Below, in pieces: positions 35,453-48,339 of a stretch of DNA of 64,000 bases (positions are counted from its first letter, which is position 1; every line of letters starts with the position of its first letter). A program made the translations under genes and the position numbers. The notes under the pieces are model-generated. The model was not told where the DNA came from. It saw only the letters and a program-made list of their open reading frames with translations, and did no database searches. Origin of the DNA: Ophioderma brevispina (Eukaryota; Echinodermata; Ophiuroidea; Amphilepidida; Ophiodermatidae); assembly GCA_023653785.1 (NCBI GenBank), contig JAMKCH010049098.1, positions 26,764 to 90,763 on the forward strand, read 5' to 3'.

Positions 35453-38400
35453 AATAGTACTGAACTTCTGCGTTCTTTTGGCAAAACGCAAGTACTCAAT
35501 TAATAATACATAAGTAATATTTGAGAAATTAAAAATTTTTTATTTTTTTTATTTTTTTTATTTTTTTTATTTTTTTTCACTAAAATTAAAAAAATCTTAG
35601 AGACAATTCTGTGGTATTTTAATTGGGAAATTGGTCAAAATTTCAACCCAACAGAGATCCAACCCCTAGGAATAGATTTGCATATAGCAAAGTAAACTTA
35701 TTTTAATCAGCATAACCGGACAAATGTGAAAAAGTTACGATTGTGACCATGAGACGAATGCTCTTTTAGGGAAAAAAGATGGTATTCCGACTGATTTTGC
35801 CCATATGGGGTAACCCCTTTCCCACCCATCAGCAATCACTTAAGAGTAGTTTTCCAGCACATAACATTATTACTATAAGTCTATGTCCGTTAGGTTATAA
35901 ATAATGCCATTTAAGGTTTAAATTTCTGTACTTGCTTTATGACCCTTATAGGGTCTGTTTCAATGGCTTCCTTGAATATGCATGAGTATCGCACTTTTAT
36001 TGTGGTATGATGGGTGGGGGGGTGGTAAGACATGGTTTATATAACCCCAAAGGTGATAGACGTGCAAACCTTGTTCATAACTTCAGCTTACATCTTATTC
36101 CAGCGTCCAGCATTTCCAAGGATACTTTTGATGCATGGGTCGGTATAACAACCCCGACATAGAGGGTGGGGTGGGTGTACAGTTATATTGTATATTGATT
36201 ATTGGTATCTATTTACGAAGTCTTTAAAATCCTAGAGCCGGTAATTCTGGGTCTATATATGACCTGGGGTTCGTTCCTCTCCAAAGATTTGATCGCTTGA
36301 GTTGTGTCGCAAGTCATGCCAGCACACGCTAAGATTTCTATTAGTTGCGACTTACGTCTGTTTCCCAAACTCCTGCGTATAAGTCGTCTCAGCTGGTGAA
36401 ACTCATCAAGAGTTACGAACATTATAAGACTATTGTACTCCAAACATATCGATTAATCGATTGGGGTATTTGTGGGTGTAATGTATGCGAGTTTTGGCGT
36501 GAGAGTGTTTTTCGTATTGTTCTTTTCGCGTAGTGAATATATGAAAATGTCAGTGGTACTTAATTGGACAGGCATTAATTCTCGGACGACCGGGCTATCA
36601 ATAAAAAGATTATCAGTGTATTTAATTGGTATTCGTACGAGCATAGCCTAGGTTTTTCTGTGACCGCTCTGTTAATTTAAACTTTTTCTTTTTCCTATTC
36701 TTATAATTATTTTAGACCACTCCTTTTTTGGTATATTGCTCCAAAGTGAAATATAAGTTGATGACGTTAAATTTTTAAAAAATTGAAGATTAATCGTTTT
36801 CTTTTTATAGAGTTGACAAACATAATTATATTATTTTTTTTATTTTTTTTATTTTTTTTACGTTTTTCTTTTTTTATTTAATTAAAAAGGTATTTGGTTC
36901 TGCGTCGTTTTGGGAAATTCTCAACATTGGGGCTCTTACTTTTGTGTTTTCCTCGCTCAGTTTTTTATAAAATAGATCACATTTTCAACGTGATCTACCC
37001 AAAAAACCTTTGTATTCACCAAGTAGCCATAAATTGCTCCTTTTGACACACTCCTATATATGCAGAGTGTAGTATACAAAGTATATAGTTTTTAACGTCC
37101 TCCACTTTGGTTGAAGAAGGAGATAATGAAGAAAGAAGATGAGGAGGAGGATAAGAAGAATAAGATCTAATTATTAAGAAGACGAAGATCACAATTAAAA
37201 ACAGGATTTTTAAAATCGATGCGCATGCGCCCGGAAAGTGTTGTGCACACACGTTAACATAACAGCGTTATATTTCCGGATACAGAAAAATAAAATCCAA
37301 TTGAAACTAGAACCCTCCTCAAATTCCAAACATGTTACTGCAGAATCAAATTATGATACAAAAAATAATCACCAAGGATTAAAAAAATAACTTTAAACCA
37401 TACTTTTAAACTACGTATATTTAAAAAAAAAATTGTAGTTAACCAGCTATTCCAAGTTCACGTCAGGTATCACCATGATAAATATACTATAGATTCTTTA
37501 ATAGAGGTTACATCTTTTTTTATATTTCAGTGTTTTATTGATTTTTATTCATTGAAGACAGCAAATCAAAAGAATCACAAAGGCAGCAGCAAATAAATTT
37601 ACAAGTGAAACATACTAAAAGGTATCACACAGTTTGATGTCATGAAAAAAATTGCTCATGCAGCCACATTCAAAGTCTAAATAATTAAACACCATTTACG
37701 AAAATGAGAAGAATGTTTACCCTTCTTTTTAGCTATATAATATTCAGTTTCTCTGTTGTTTTGAATAATACATCTACCGCTCACCAAAGTAGGCTTTTTT
37801 GTTTTTTGAAACTGCCACATAATATACATACCACCTAACACTAAAAAGAGATGAGTTTAGAATTTATCAACATTCAACACAATATTTTGTCAAATACTTC
37901 GAATATAGTAGTGTATTTAGTCATATTTCAATCTTAATATAGTATTAATAACGTTCTAGGCAATCTACTCTTATTTCAGTAGCGTTTAAAGGGTGTTTCC
38001 CTATGTCATATAGCTCTTAGGCTATATCAAATGTTGGTGTAAGGCTGTAGTCTCAAAACCTTTCCCATTGGTTTGTATAATCTTGAATTTGTATTTTGGG
38101 GATCTATTTCTGCCTCCTCCGCTGAAATGAAATCGTTGCTTAATCTTGCTTTATAGCTTACGTGTGTGTTAAGTCAATTCCCGAGTAGACGTAGTTTTGT
38201 GAGTAACTTTTGGTCGGACTTAGTTCACAACTGCATTACGTGTCAATTTGGGGAACGCGTGGAACACAATTAGATTGTGTACTAAGTCAGAAAAAAAAAA
38301 AAAAAAACAACTAGTATCCGCCTAGACCTCAGTCGTCTTTTATGTGTCAGGTATCTCCGTCCGATTTTCGGGAACGCAGTAGGAACTAGTAGTGAGTTTA

Positions 38401-38662
38401 ACGCATTACTTAGTATAAAGGTAGACTACCAGTGTCGTAAGTAGGTGTTGGGGAACGGACCCCAGATCATTACAAGATCAAACGTCATCTGAAAAATCGG
38501 ATGGCGAGTCAATTCAAGTTTGAAATAGCGGCAGGTGGAAAAAGAAGGACAGAAACTTGACAATCCTTGTGGAGTTGTTGTGGCTTTGGGGTCTAGTGTT
38601 GGAAAAATAACCAGAGCTAAATTTGAACAATATTTGTTTTGCCTGCCTTAAGACAAGAAGAC
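35453..38662. other. No gene seen; 3.2 kb
   Basis: No exon recognised. Contains (T)nA simple repeats at 35,531-35,577 and about 36,828-36,862, and an A run at about 38,289. A 20-base G-rich patch (GGGTGGGGGGGTGG) is near 36,011. The phrase GTTGGGGAACGGACCCCAG near 38,447 contains a short palindrome (GGGGAACGGACCCC). Confidence 0.5.
35531..35577. repeat. (ATTTTTTTT)n simple repeat
   Basis: Five or so copies of A followed by eight or nine T. Confidence 0.9.
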
Positions 38663-38845
38663 CAATGGCGTAAACCAGAACATTTGCAAATGTGTGTGTG
38701 TGGGGGGGGGCAGAAAGGGGTGCCTGAGGTATTTTCTGAGAGGGCGACAATGTACACATGGTCAATTTATTTTGGAAGGCTGGTGGGGGGGGTTGGGAGT
38801 TCTGAGCAGAGGTGCAAAGGCCCCAGCCCACTGGTTACGCCACTG
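38663..38845. mobile_element. Poly-G MITE with CAATGGCGTAA ends
   Basis: Left CAATGGCGTAAACCAG and right CTGGTTACGCCACTG form imperfect inverted ends. Two G runs and a short TG run lie inside. Belongs to the group of small poly-G elements in this window. Confidence 0.65.
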
Positions 38846-40285
38846 ACGAAGGACATGGATAGGGATCACTTTGTTCCCTGTTGTTGTGGTGGTTGTTGTC
38901 TGTTAGTAGTTTGTTGTTGTTGTGTCAAAAAGGGTAAACCAAACTTAGTCATAGGTGCAAAGTAGGACCCCCTCAGTTGTGGATAAGGTCAAAGGTCAAA
39001 TACCAAGGTAAAGGTGAAAATGTGAAATTGTAAGGTATTCGCTGAAATGTAAACATTGACCGGAAAGTAAAAGTTCAATTGAACCAAACTTGGTTTATGG
39101 AATGCAAAACCTCATTGGTCACATGTCACGAACAACGTTCATATGAGACCTATTCATTCACCAACTGCCAGCGGCAGGAGACTTAGGGACCGTGATATTT
39201 TTTTTAATGAAATCAGTATGTTTAGTAAACTATTGCATGCTTTGTAAATGTTACCCCTTGGAGATAGATCAATAATTATGTGGGGGGATGGGGAATTTTT
39301 AAATTCTTAGGAATAAGGGGAACACAAACAGTATTTTCAGGGAAAAAGGTGGAACACAAATTGGTATCAGAAACTTCAGAAATCAGAGGGAACACAAAGT
39401 GTTAGCAAATTCCAAGGTGGTGGAACGCAACTTTAATATGAAATTGTTAATCCCTGCCCCGCATTAATGTGTTGGTCCCTACATGCTAGATAGTAAGTGA
39501 ATATTTATACTAAGCTTAAATTAATATTGATGCATAGTCAAAGATAATTCCATCATGTTTAGATATGTCTGGTCTGCACACCTCATATGTACAAAAGTAT
39601 GGGCTTCTTATTTTGTGGATCAACCAAATTTTAGATTTTGATGGCACCGACTGGCCAAAAGTAGATATAAGTACATGTGTAGATACCCTAAATATTTGCT
39701 CACTGCTATAACTTAAACGATTGAGAAGCCACAATTTTGCCTATTAAGCATATACACATGACTAGGGTTTTCAAAACTGTTGATATTTTCATAAAGTTTG
39801 AACCATGAGGTTAAGTCACCATGGCAACACCATGCAGATAATTGGTTTGACGTCATCAGACGCTTTACCGGCAATTTGCCTTTGTTGAACAGGAAATTGC
39901 CGTAATGTTTGCCCAGGTATTTGGAAGGATACCGATACCGAAGTATCAAATGTGGTAACCCCCAAGTCAGGGATGCAATATTTTTGTCTCTTCATTTGAC
40001 ATACATGCACATGATGGGGTTTGCTTGACATGACTGCAGCAATTATCAGCATTCCTAGAGTGGGTCGGGAGGGTGGAGGGGAAGGGAAGGGGTGGGGTAG
40101 AATTCTGCAGATGTGGAAGGAAATTAATTCCCTCTTAAGGTCCTTACAAGGCACATTGTGTATAATGTAAGAGACTCAACTGCGGGAATTTCCTTCATTA
40201 CCCCTTGTATTTTCACTGCCTCTCTTAGTTAGTGGTGTTGTCTTCATACATGCTCGACACTTATGCATGAGCAATACCGAATAAT
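38846..40285. other. No gene seen; GGTCA-rich repeat remnant
   Basis: 38,945-39,180 resembles the 31.5-31.75 kb block (GACCGGAA.TAAAAGTT, AACCAAACTTGGTTTATGGA), with a perfect AGGTCA-A-AGGTCA at 38,986-38,998. A purine-rich strip (GGGAGGGTGGAGGGGAAGGG) is near 40,070. No exon recognised. Confidence 0.5.
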
Positions 40286-40548
40286 TTAAAGACACTATCA
40301 GTGATTTATCCGAAAAAAGTCAAACTATTTGAAATTTCTCATAAGTTACTTTTTCCAACTGAAGAGATGACAGAAAATGAAGAAAACAGGAGTGTTCAAA
40401 GATACAAGTCTCCATTTAAGTAGGTGTCCATACAGACAGTTTGCAGGGTATGTTAGGATACCTGTACTTGTTACAAACATGCCAAAATCTGATTTTTGAT
40501 GATTTTTTTTATTTTTCTGATTTAGCAAATCACTGATAATGCCTTTAA
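40286..40548 (-). mobile_element. TTAA-flanked MITE, family 1 (copy 4, reversed, internally deleted)
   Basis: 263 bp, TTAA at 40,286 and 40,545. Reads as the reverse complement of the other copies, missing about 100 bp of the interior. Confidence 0.85.
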
Positions 40549-40644
40549 GGTGAAGGCAAAGAGGATGGACCTGTGTATAACAGGAATGGAGTGCCCATCT
40601 CTCTTTTGAAGTGATTGGGCCAGACTCCACCATATAATGTTGCT

Positions 40645-40855
40645 GTAGGGGATCGCTATACCTCCGGTCCTCTACAGCGAGTCTCTTACCTTCCCAACAT
40701 CGAATAATGCTGGTACCTATTTATATGCCTTGGTAGAGAGGAGTAATTGAGGTAGAGTGCCTTACCTAAGGGCACAACACATTGGCCACAGAGGGGCTCG
40801 AACTTGTAGGTGAGTCGGGCGCTCTATCCACTGGACCACATGTTCCCCACATGAT
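40645..40855 (-). mobile_element. tRNA-derived SINE
   Basis: On the minus strand TGGTCCAGTGGATAGAGCG fits a tRNA D-arm/Pol III A box (about 40,820-40,839), and AAGTTCGAGCCCC fits a B box/T arm (about 40,793-40,805). The acceptor stem is not closed, so it is not an intact tRNA gene. The downstream body contains GTGTTGTGCCCTTAGGTAAG, a phrase common in tRNA-derived SINEs. Right boundary uncertain. Confidence 0.65.
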
Positions 40856-40937
40856 TTATAATAATATAAATTAATCAAAATATGCCTATTCTTTGAATAG
40901 CACTTAAGATACATTTATACCATATGGATTGATTAAT

Positions 40938-41035
40938 ATGCAAAGAGAGGGGAAGTGACTGAGTGGGAGAGGAGGAAAGAAGAGTGAGCAAGAGAGAGAG
41001 AGAGAAGAGCTGAGAAGATAGGAGAGAGTGAGGGA
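40938..41035. repeat. Purine-rich (GA)n tract
   Basis: Nearly uninterrupted G/A sequence on the + strand with AGAGAGAGAGAGA. Frames on the minus strand (Ser/Leu-rich) are artefacts. Confidence 0.85.
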
Positions 41036-41912
41036 TATAGACCAATACAGAAAGAACTAGAATTTTGCAGTTCTCGGCTTTCGCGCTCACTATATTCAAA
41101 GCATATAAGCTGTGGGCCGCTCCATAAAAACTTAAAGGGATCAAAAACATGCAACAAAACATTTATTTAATTTGGCTCTTTATTCCGTGTTTGATTAATA
41201 AAGGCCAAAATTGAAATAAATTTTGTATCATGTAAGTTATATGAGAGGGGGAACATATGGAACTCTTTCCAAAAAATCATCAAAATTTGTATTTTTGTTA
41301 CTGGCATGGATATTCAAACATAACCTGCAAGTGGTTGGCTTGAAATCCGTGTGTTAAAGACAATGCAGTACTTTTTATCTGATTCTTTAATTTCTATACG
41401 TGCGTATCAAAATTCCGATGTGAGATCAAAAAAGCCTTTCTTGGTGAATATCCCATATTTTAAGTGTGATACTGTGCACCATGATCAATACAATTTGACC
41501 CTCAAACACAAACATTATTGATCTTTATTTATTCTGTGCTAGTGTAAGCCACAATCAGCTGTTTATTTTAGATTTTGAGACGTCAACGCTGAATGTCTAT
41601 TTGCGGGAGACGGTATGACAAAATTTCCTCAAATACTTCATTTTTTCACTATTTGGTAGTTTGTTTGTACATTAAAGCAGTTATATGGAATTGTACACAC
41701 TTATCCCTGATTTATAAGTTAAAACAAATGCATTTCCACATTTTTCGATTCTCTCGCAATATCGCTGCTAATCCCTTTAACATTTTAGTGACACATACAC
41801 ACACATACATGCACACGCATTTACAACAAACGGATTGCAAAGTGGTCCTGCCAGCTATGCTGGCGGCCCACAAAAACAGACAAGATGGATCGATGGAAGA
41901 TAGTATACATAA
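41036..41912. other. No gene seen
   Basis: AT-rich; a short CACACA run near 41,797. No exon recognised. Confidence 0.5.
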
Positions 41913-42272
41913 TTAAAGGTGCAACGAGAGATTTCAAATAACAGGTGTCCCCCCAAAAATGTGAAAAATCTGATTTTGGCTCTGGTGTAATGCTTTCTAT
42001 CAAAAATACTCCCATCTGCTGAAAAGATCACGCCTTAGAACTTTTCTTTGGAACAAGATATTGTGAAATTTCTAATTTTCCTATAGAAGCAAAATAGGAA
42101 ATCAGCCTATTCTATTGAAATATAAGCATATACAAAATTCCCATTTGTTTCATTTTAAGTCATTTCTGTAGCCAATAAAAGGTAGAGAAATCGATTGATG
42201 GTCTAAATCTTTATGACTCCCTACAATATCACCTAAAATGGGATGACTTGAAATCTCTGTTTGCACCTTTAA
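41913..42272 (+). mobile_element. TTAA-flanked MITE, family 4 (copy 1)
   Basis: 360 bp, TTAA at 41,913 and 42,269. Ends AGGTGCAACGAGAGATTTC and GAAATCTCTGTTTGCACCT are inverted repeats. Two more copies lie 3.5-4 kb downstream. Confidence 0.85.
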
Positions 42273-45200
42273 AGATGCCTTCGTAAATACGGAGTGACAT
42301 ATTGAGGTTGTGCCTGTTTTAATCGATTAGCTAGGAACAAACTGAATCGAACAGGTTGCCTTACCGTAAGGCAGTTTTAATTCAATTTATGTTGTGTACA
42401 ACCTGGAATCACATCTTTGTATGCCAATAATTGGTGCAATTAACACTGTTTCTGATTGATCCTGTTTACAAATTCAGCATTACGTTGATGATGTCACAGC
42501 ACAACCTCTATAAATGTTGAATGCCGTAGTAACAAGCCCGTATGCAGGGGTGTGTGGGTGTACTTGCACCACCGCCTCAATTCCACAAAAGGTCCACCTT
42601 CATTGCTGAATTTGTGATAACAGGTCCAAAATTTAGAAAATTTAGAGAAAGAAAGTCCCTTTTTGGTGATGAGAGTTCAAAAAGTATAAAAGACATAACA
42701 CTGAGTGGATGGGAAGATAAGTATTTTCTATGTGCTCTTCACAAAGAGGGGGATCTCAAAATATAGGGCAAACTTCCCATCCATCCCCTTTACGCATGCT
42801 TCCCAGTTTCGACACCAGACCGCTTTTTCTGGGGAAAAATGGGAAATCTTTTTTTTTGGGGGGGGGGGAAGTGAAAATTCTTGGGAGGGGAATACACAAA
42901 ATTTGATATGTGTAACCAGTTTGGCCCCCAAATCCCTCATTTTTTCTTTCAGCCAGGGAGCAATAAAAATTTGGGGGGAAATGCCCATGCTCCCCGCGGA
43001 CCGCACTGAAGCTTTCCGAAAGTTGAACCACGACAATGCCCTCGAGTAATACTTTTATGTGGCTCATAGCATTTGACAGCCATCTGGTTAGATGGTTGAC
43101 TACAATCTTCGCCAAATTGTTGGAACACTTTTATAGGCCTACTTCAAATGCCCCCCTCCTCCTGGACACTGTGAATCCTGAAATTTTTGTTCTTGCCCCT
43201 ACAGAAACCACATGATTGGGTGGATAGGGAGGGTGGCATGTATAGAGAAGGCTTCCAAGCCTCCCACCCAGTTGACATGCTTTTCATATATTTCTCTTTT
43301 AAGAGAAATACGGCAATAATCGGGGCAAAAGAGCGTCATGTTCCAACACATTTGGCTAAGATTGTGTCTGCCAAGGGAAACATATCACTAATTTTAAAAT
43401 TTTCCTCATAACTTCTTATTGTGACAGCTATTACATGAAATTTCAGTTGCACTTCAGGTGATTTTCTGAACATGTGCCATTTACAGTGAAACACATGGTC
43501 TATACTATCTAACAAACTAACAAAAAGTCCCCTGCCCCCCCCCCCCGAAAACAGCGGGTTACACCAGTGCATTCATCAATAATTCATATGATACAGAGTA
43601 AGCATTTTATTGTTTGGCTTACAATACATTGCGGAACTTTGCTACGACATGGGAAAATCGTATCTACTTCTTGGTAACTTACTCCCGATTTATGGTAAAA
43701 ATAATCCATTAAATAAAACAAAGTAATTATAGCAGGATCTACGGCATTAACTTTCACTTTTGTCAACAAAGGTTATACCATCACGTGATGGTTACCATCG
43801 CGTGAGGTAACTTTTTATACTTTGTTCATCCAAAATAGCCGACTCTTCATTAACTGAAACGTATAGAATACTTTATCATACCACACGCAATATACTGCAG
43901 CAATGCAGACGTGATGTACATCCTGCGCAAGAGGCGTTCTTGTAAGAGAATTACTTTCATGCGCAGATACACAAGCCCACATATTTTTGGGCCTATGATG
44001 TGAATGAGCAAGAATTCCCATCCCCCCTTATATAAATTCCGCATCAAATCAATTGTCAAAAGAGTAGATACTGTGTTTTTCCATGGGCTGAAAATTGGGT
44101 CTTTGGGTTACATTTAAAAACTATGGGGTCTTCGAATGACCCATGCTGACAATATGGTTCTATCAACAGCCTTACTACGTGGTCACCTTCAAATTGGGGT
44201 GTGCTTTGAACAGTGGCGTAACCATCCGGGGGGGGGGGGGGCAGGGGGGGCAGACGGCCCCCCGGACCACTTAAATTGGGACGGAACACTAAAAAAATGG
44301 GACGAAAAAGGTGGGACAGGAGGAAAATATGGTTTATAACCGATGCAAATTACCCGGTTATTGCCAATGGGTTAATTGTAACATTGAATCATAATGGCCA
44401 AGATGTATACTTAAAATTTTGAAAATTGATTAAAATGCATTTTTATGACAAGTGATTTTTGATACTTAGAGTCTGGGAAATAGTAATGCCAAGGGACCTG
44501 GCCCCAGGGCGAACAAAATGCCAGTGCATTGATTGGTTGACCGGGTAAATAATAATGAAATAAATAAATACGGAAAGAAAAAGGGGATTTATTTTGGGAA
44601 CAGATTTTTGTTTCAGACGGGCATGGATTGGGGCATTAAAAGTGGGGTAACATTAGTCATAAATTGAGAATTTTAGAAAAGATGGGAGAATGCAATTTGG
44701 GTGGATGCAAATATTTATAGGTCCCCTTAGGATATGTTTTGGAAGCTTGGTGTCAATATATTCCCAAGCTCAACCTCGTGATATCGCCACTGCCAGGGAA
44801 TACAGAGACGCAATCATAAAAATGTTATGAAACCCATGCTGAGCGATGATTGCCCACACCATTCAATATGTCACCGTTCAAGATATTTTGCCAAAGGGAG
44901 AGTAGCAATCTGTATTTTACTTTGAGTATGCTTCAATATCTCATCTACCCAGACACATTCATGGGGGTACTTGTAAATGTTGACATAAACGGACCTTGTG
45001 TGATCTGGGTATGATATATCATCGTCAAAAAACCAGGGGTGTATTTCCTAAATTACTGGTGAATGAAGCTACTGAACTGTGCCAAGGAATGAGACTCATT
45101 CGCTCATAGTGTCTATCACAATCATAGAGGTATCTAATATTCTATCCAATTGCATTTTTATATTTATCAGCATATGAGGTAATAATTGATAATCTTCATT

Positions 45201-45463
45201 TTTGGGATCCACATAATCCCTAATGGATTTGGAAATACATAATTGATACGGAATGTCTCCTTAAAACTAAGCCGAAAATTCCATGGAAATCAATTTTCTT
45301 CGAGAGATCTCAGGGCAACGATACTGCATGACTCTTCTTGAAGAGAGTATATACTGCCATCAGAGTCACGTTCGCGACTTTGAATTGCTACTTTGAAACG
45401 GATCCATTGCGATTGCAAAGTCATTCATTTATGGCGTATCACCGATGCAGTTGAAAGAGTCAC
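42273..45463. other. No gene seen; G/C-tract elements
   Basis: 42,536-42,985 holds a region starting CCCGTATGCAGGGGTG, with a long G run (42,859-42,868), similar to the small poly-G elements. 44,211-44,290 starts CAGTGGCGTAACCATCCGGG followed by G runs. A C run lies at 43,535-43,545. No exon recognised. Confidence 0.5.
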
Positions 45464-45843
45464 TTAACAGGTGCAACGAGAGATTTCGAGCACCAAAAAA
45501 ATTGTGTAACTAGTAAATGTTCCTATGATTAGACACTCAATAGAGCTCTTATCTTATATTGGCAAGTTAATGTTCAAAAGAGGAAAAAAAGGCGATTGTG
45601 ATTTGCTTATTTTTCAATGATAAACCATAGGCTGATTCGATTTGCTCCTATATGGAAATTCGAAATTTCCAATTGTTGTACCAAAGAAATTAGTTATTAT
45701 TACATTTATTATATATATTTCTCAGATTGATCCTTCAGATGGGGATCAGTTCTGCATGGAAAGCTTTCATTAGTGCAAAAAATCGAATTTTCAAATTTTT
45801 TCGGGACACCCGCTGTTATGGTGAAATCTCTCGTTGCACTTAA
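45464..45843 (+). mobile_element. TTAA-flanked MITE, family 4 (copy 2)
   Basis: 380 bp, TTAA at 45,464 and 45,840. Ends AGGTGCAACGAGAGATTTCG and GAAATCTCTCGTTGCACT. Confidence 0.85.
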
Positions 45844-45945
45844 TGTGCTTGGTTTTTCCCATGGCCATTCCTCATCATGGGTCACTGACGCGACTCAGAT
45901 TTTGCTCTGTTGGGGGCGTGGTCAGCTGCAATGCAAACTTGTATT

Positions 45946-46285
45946 GTAAAGGTGCAACGAGAGATTATGGTCATATGTAATTTAAATATAGAACACACTC
46001 AATAGATTTGTACAACCCCCCTGTATTTTGGCTACCAGATAATGTCTTTAAAGAGAGAAAAAATGGCGATTTTGATCGTGCTTATATTTCAATATAAAAC
46101 CATAGCAGAATTCGTATTTGCTCCTATAGAAATTAGAATTTCACAATTTTTGTAATAAAGAAAATTTATAAGATTATCCTTTCAAGGTGTGGATATTTTG
46201 ATGGAAAAGATTTACATAAGGGTAAAAATCATACTTTCATTTTTTTAGGGACCTGATATGTGATATTATATTGTTGCACCTTTAA
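45946..46285 (+). mobile_element. MITE, family 4 (copy 3)
   Basis: About 340 bp. Starts AAAGGTGCAACGAGAGATTA (left TTAA changed to TGTAA) and ends ATTGTTGCACCTTTAA. The inner part of the right terminal repeat is decayed. Confidence 0.8.
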
Positions 46286-46915
46286 TTTGTGGCATTAATG
46301 TTGATACCAGTGCTGAAATTCAATTCTCCGTCCTCATGTGAACGTATGCCTTTTTCTCGGAATAATTTAACAAACAAATGATCTCTAATTTGGCAACACA
46401 ACGGTGTGTAAGAGATTCTAAAAAAGGTGCAAAACATGTTCCAAATTTAAAAAAAAAAGTGGTACGTGTTTTACCTAATTATATCTTATTTAGTAAATTT
46501 CAACATCATTTCTGTCAGAGGTCAAGATTTGACTTTCTTTCCACTGACTTTGTCAATTATGGCTGTCCAATACTCAAGTGAAAGATTACCTTGGAGTGAA
46601 TGATGAATGTCAACAAAATTCACATTTGCCCAAAAATTCCTCAATGAAATGATATCTTTTTCCCTAAAATCTCAACATATCTGAAGCTGTATACCATGAG
46701 GGACAAACTCTCATGCAGCTACTCCATACACAGTCACTGAAGTTTCCACACCAGTTACGGTGTGTGTGTGTGTGCCAAATTCAACAGTGTGTGTGCCAAA
46801 TTCAACAACCCCGACTGACAGATTTAAGCAACACTGAGGTTTGTGAAGCAAAAAATGAACACATCTTTATATTGTGATGTTATTTTGTTTTGTATCTATT
46901 TCCTCTCATTTTTAG
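46286..46915. other. Intron-like sequence upstream of the first copine exon seen
   Basis: 46,520-46,620 is a diverged reverse copy of part of the element at 49,173-49,639 (TTGGAGTGAATGATGAATGTC). A short TG run lies at about 46,762-46,774. No exon recognised. Confidence 0.5.
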
Positions 46916-46958
46916 GTGCAAAAAGACGTACACATTCCTTGACTATGTATTCGGAGAG
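46916..46958 (+). CDS. Copine, internal exon (C2B to VWA linker, partial)
   Basis: After a pyrimidine-rich tract and AG, the exon reads C-K-K-T-Y-T-F-L-D-Y-V-F-G-E once the first base completes a split codon. TFLDYV-G is the conserved start of the copine VWA-like domain. Two donors are possible: GAG|GTCAAG (end 46,958, phase 0, which joins in frame with the next exon) or CAA|GTAAAT (end 46,963, better donor but wrong phase for 47,631). Family members normally have about seven more residues (GCQINFT-like) before the [10 protein letters not shown] strand. These are not seen here, in the next exon or as an obvious microexon, so either this boundary is misread or sequence is missing. Confidence 0.75.
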
Positions 46959-47630
46959 GTCAAGTAAATGTTACTGAAGTATTCACCAATTTATTCCCTA
47001 TACTCTGGCTCATAATTTCTTGGACATTTAGAAACATACTGTGCTCCCCGCCAAAACAGCGCTGTGTTGGCACTTAGGCGCTGTACATGCAATGATCAAC
47101 GCGCGCATAGATTAATAGGGTCCAAGTAATTTTGAGCCAGAGTATAGTTAGAATAACTTGCAAGAAGAAATTGAGCACGTGTCTTGACAAGAGAAGATAT
47201 CAGTAATTCCCACAATGCATTGATTCAATGGAGATTGTTGTTCAGATAGTCATGTGAATCCTTAGAGACGAAACATTCTTAAAATGCAAGTTTGTGATGA
47301 GTGTGTTAATTTAGCCATATTTCATCTCTTAAACCCGATTCACATCAGTACCTGTACAAAAACTCCATTGGGAGCAATAGCAAGTCAATTGTGGGAAGCT
47401 ACTGCTATCTTCTCTGTCTTGTACCGTGTCTTAAGGCAAGACAACAAGATCTATTTTTGAAGTTTAACACTTAAAAATTTACTCAAAAAGCTGTTGAAGT
47501 ACATTTGTCAGTGTAGATGTCAGTAAAACCTCTTGATGAAACTGTTTCAAAATGGAGTAAGGAGGGACAACAAGGTTAAAGGTAATGACTTAATTAATAT
47601 TTTGTTGTGCCATCTCTTTCTTTAAATTAG

Positions 47631-47765
<135 letters not shown>

Positions 47766-47803
47766 TAAGTGGAATCCTATTTCTTTTTGTTCATTTTGAG
47801 TGG

Positions 47804-48339
47804 TTAAAGCGGCACTGGCACATTTTCACAAAGTATGAAATTTCTTCAATTTGCTCTCAAATGATAGGCTAGGCCATTGGAAGAACAGAGATATATTTTA
47901 CACATAAAATAACATACCCAAACAGATAGGGACATTGATATGAGGATAAAGACATCCAGGTAATTTGTAGGCCAACTTTTAAGTTTTCCATAACTTTAAT
48001 CAACAAATGTGTATATTTACATGAATATTTTTGACTCGTACTCACTGATATTAAAACCACAAAGGTTATAGACCTGTCAAACAGTGTGCATAGCATGAGA
48101 AATATGCACACGGAGTGCGTGTTCTTGTGTTAAATGCCATTTTCGTCGTCTGCTGAATTTAACGTCGCCGGCGACGTTAAATTATAAAATCGTTCTGTTT
48201 ACCCATAAGGAACCTGATTTGGTCTTAATCATTTCGGGTGAGGGCTTTTGTATATAAAAGCTTTACAACCATGCAAAAATATAGATTTTGAAAAATCTTG
48301 AGGGCGCACTATTTTTCAAATGTGCCAGTGTCTCTTTAA
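47804..48339 (+). mobile_element. TTAA-flanked MITE, family 3 (intact copy) in copine intron
   Basis: 536 bp with TTAA at 47,804 and 48,336. Ends AGCGGCACTGGCACATTT and the complement of AGAGACACTGGCACATTT. A perfect 28-bp palindrome with half-site AATTTAACGTCGCC is at 48,156-48,183. Confidence 0.88.

Noticed and set aside
37090..37170. Possible acidic/basic low-complexity coding segment
   Set aside because: GA-rich simple sequence (GAAGAAGGAGATAATGAAG...) with no start, splice or homology support.
40790..40845. Functional tRNA gene on the minus strand
   Set aside because: A and B boxes are present but the acceptor stem does not close and the body continues as a SINE.
42705..43115. Overlapping 102-119-codon frames on both strands
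   Set aside because: They cross a poly-G element, overlap each other and carry no domain.
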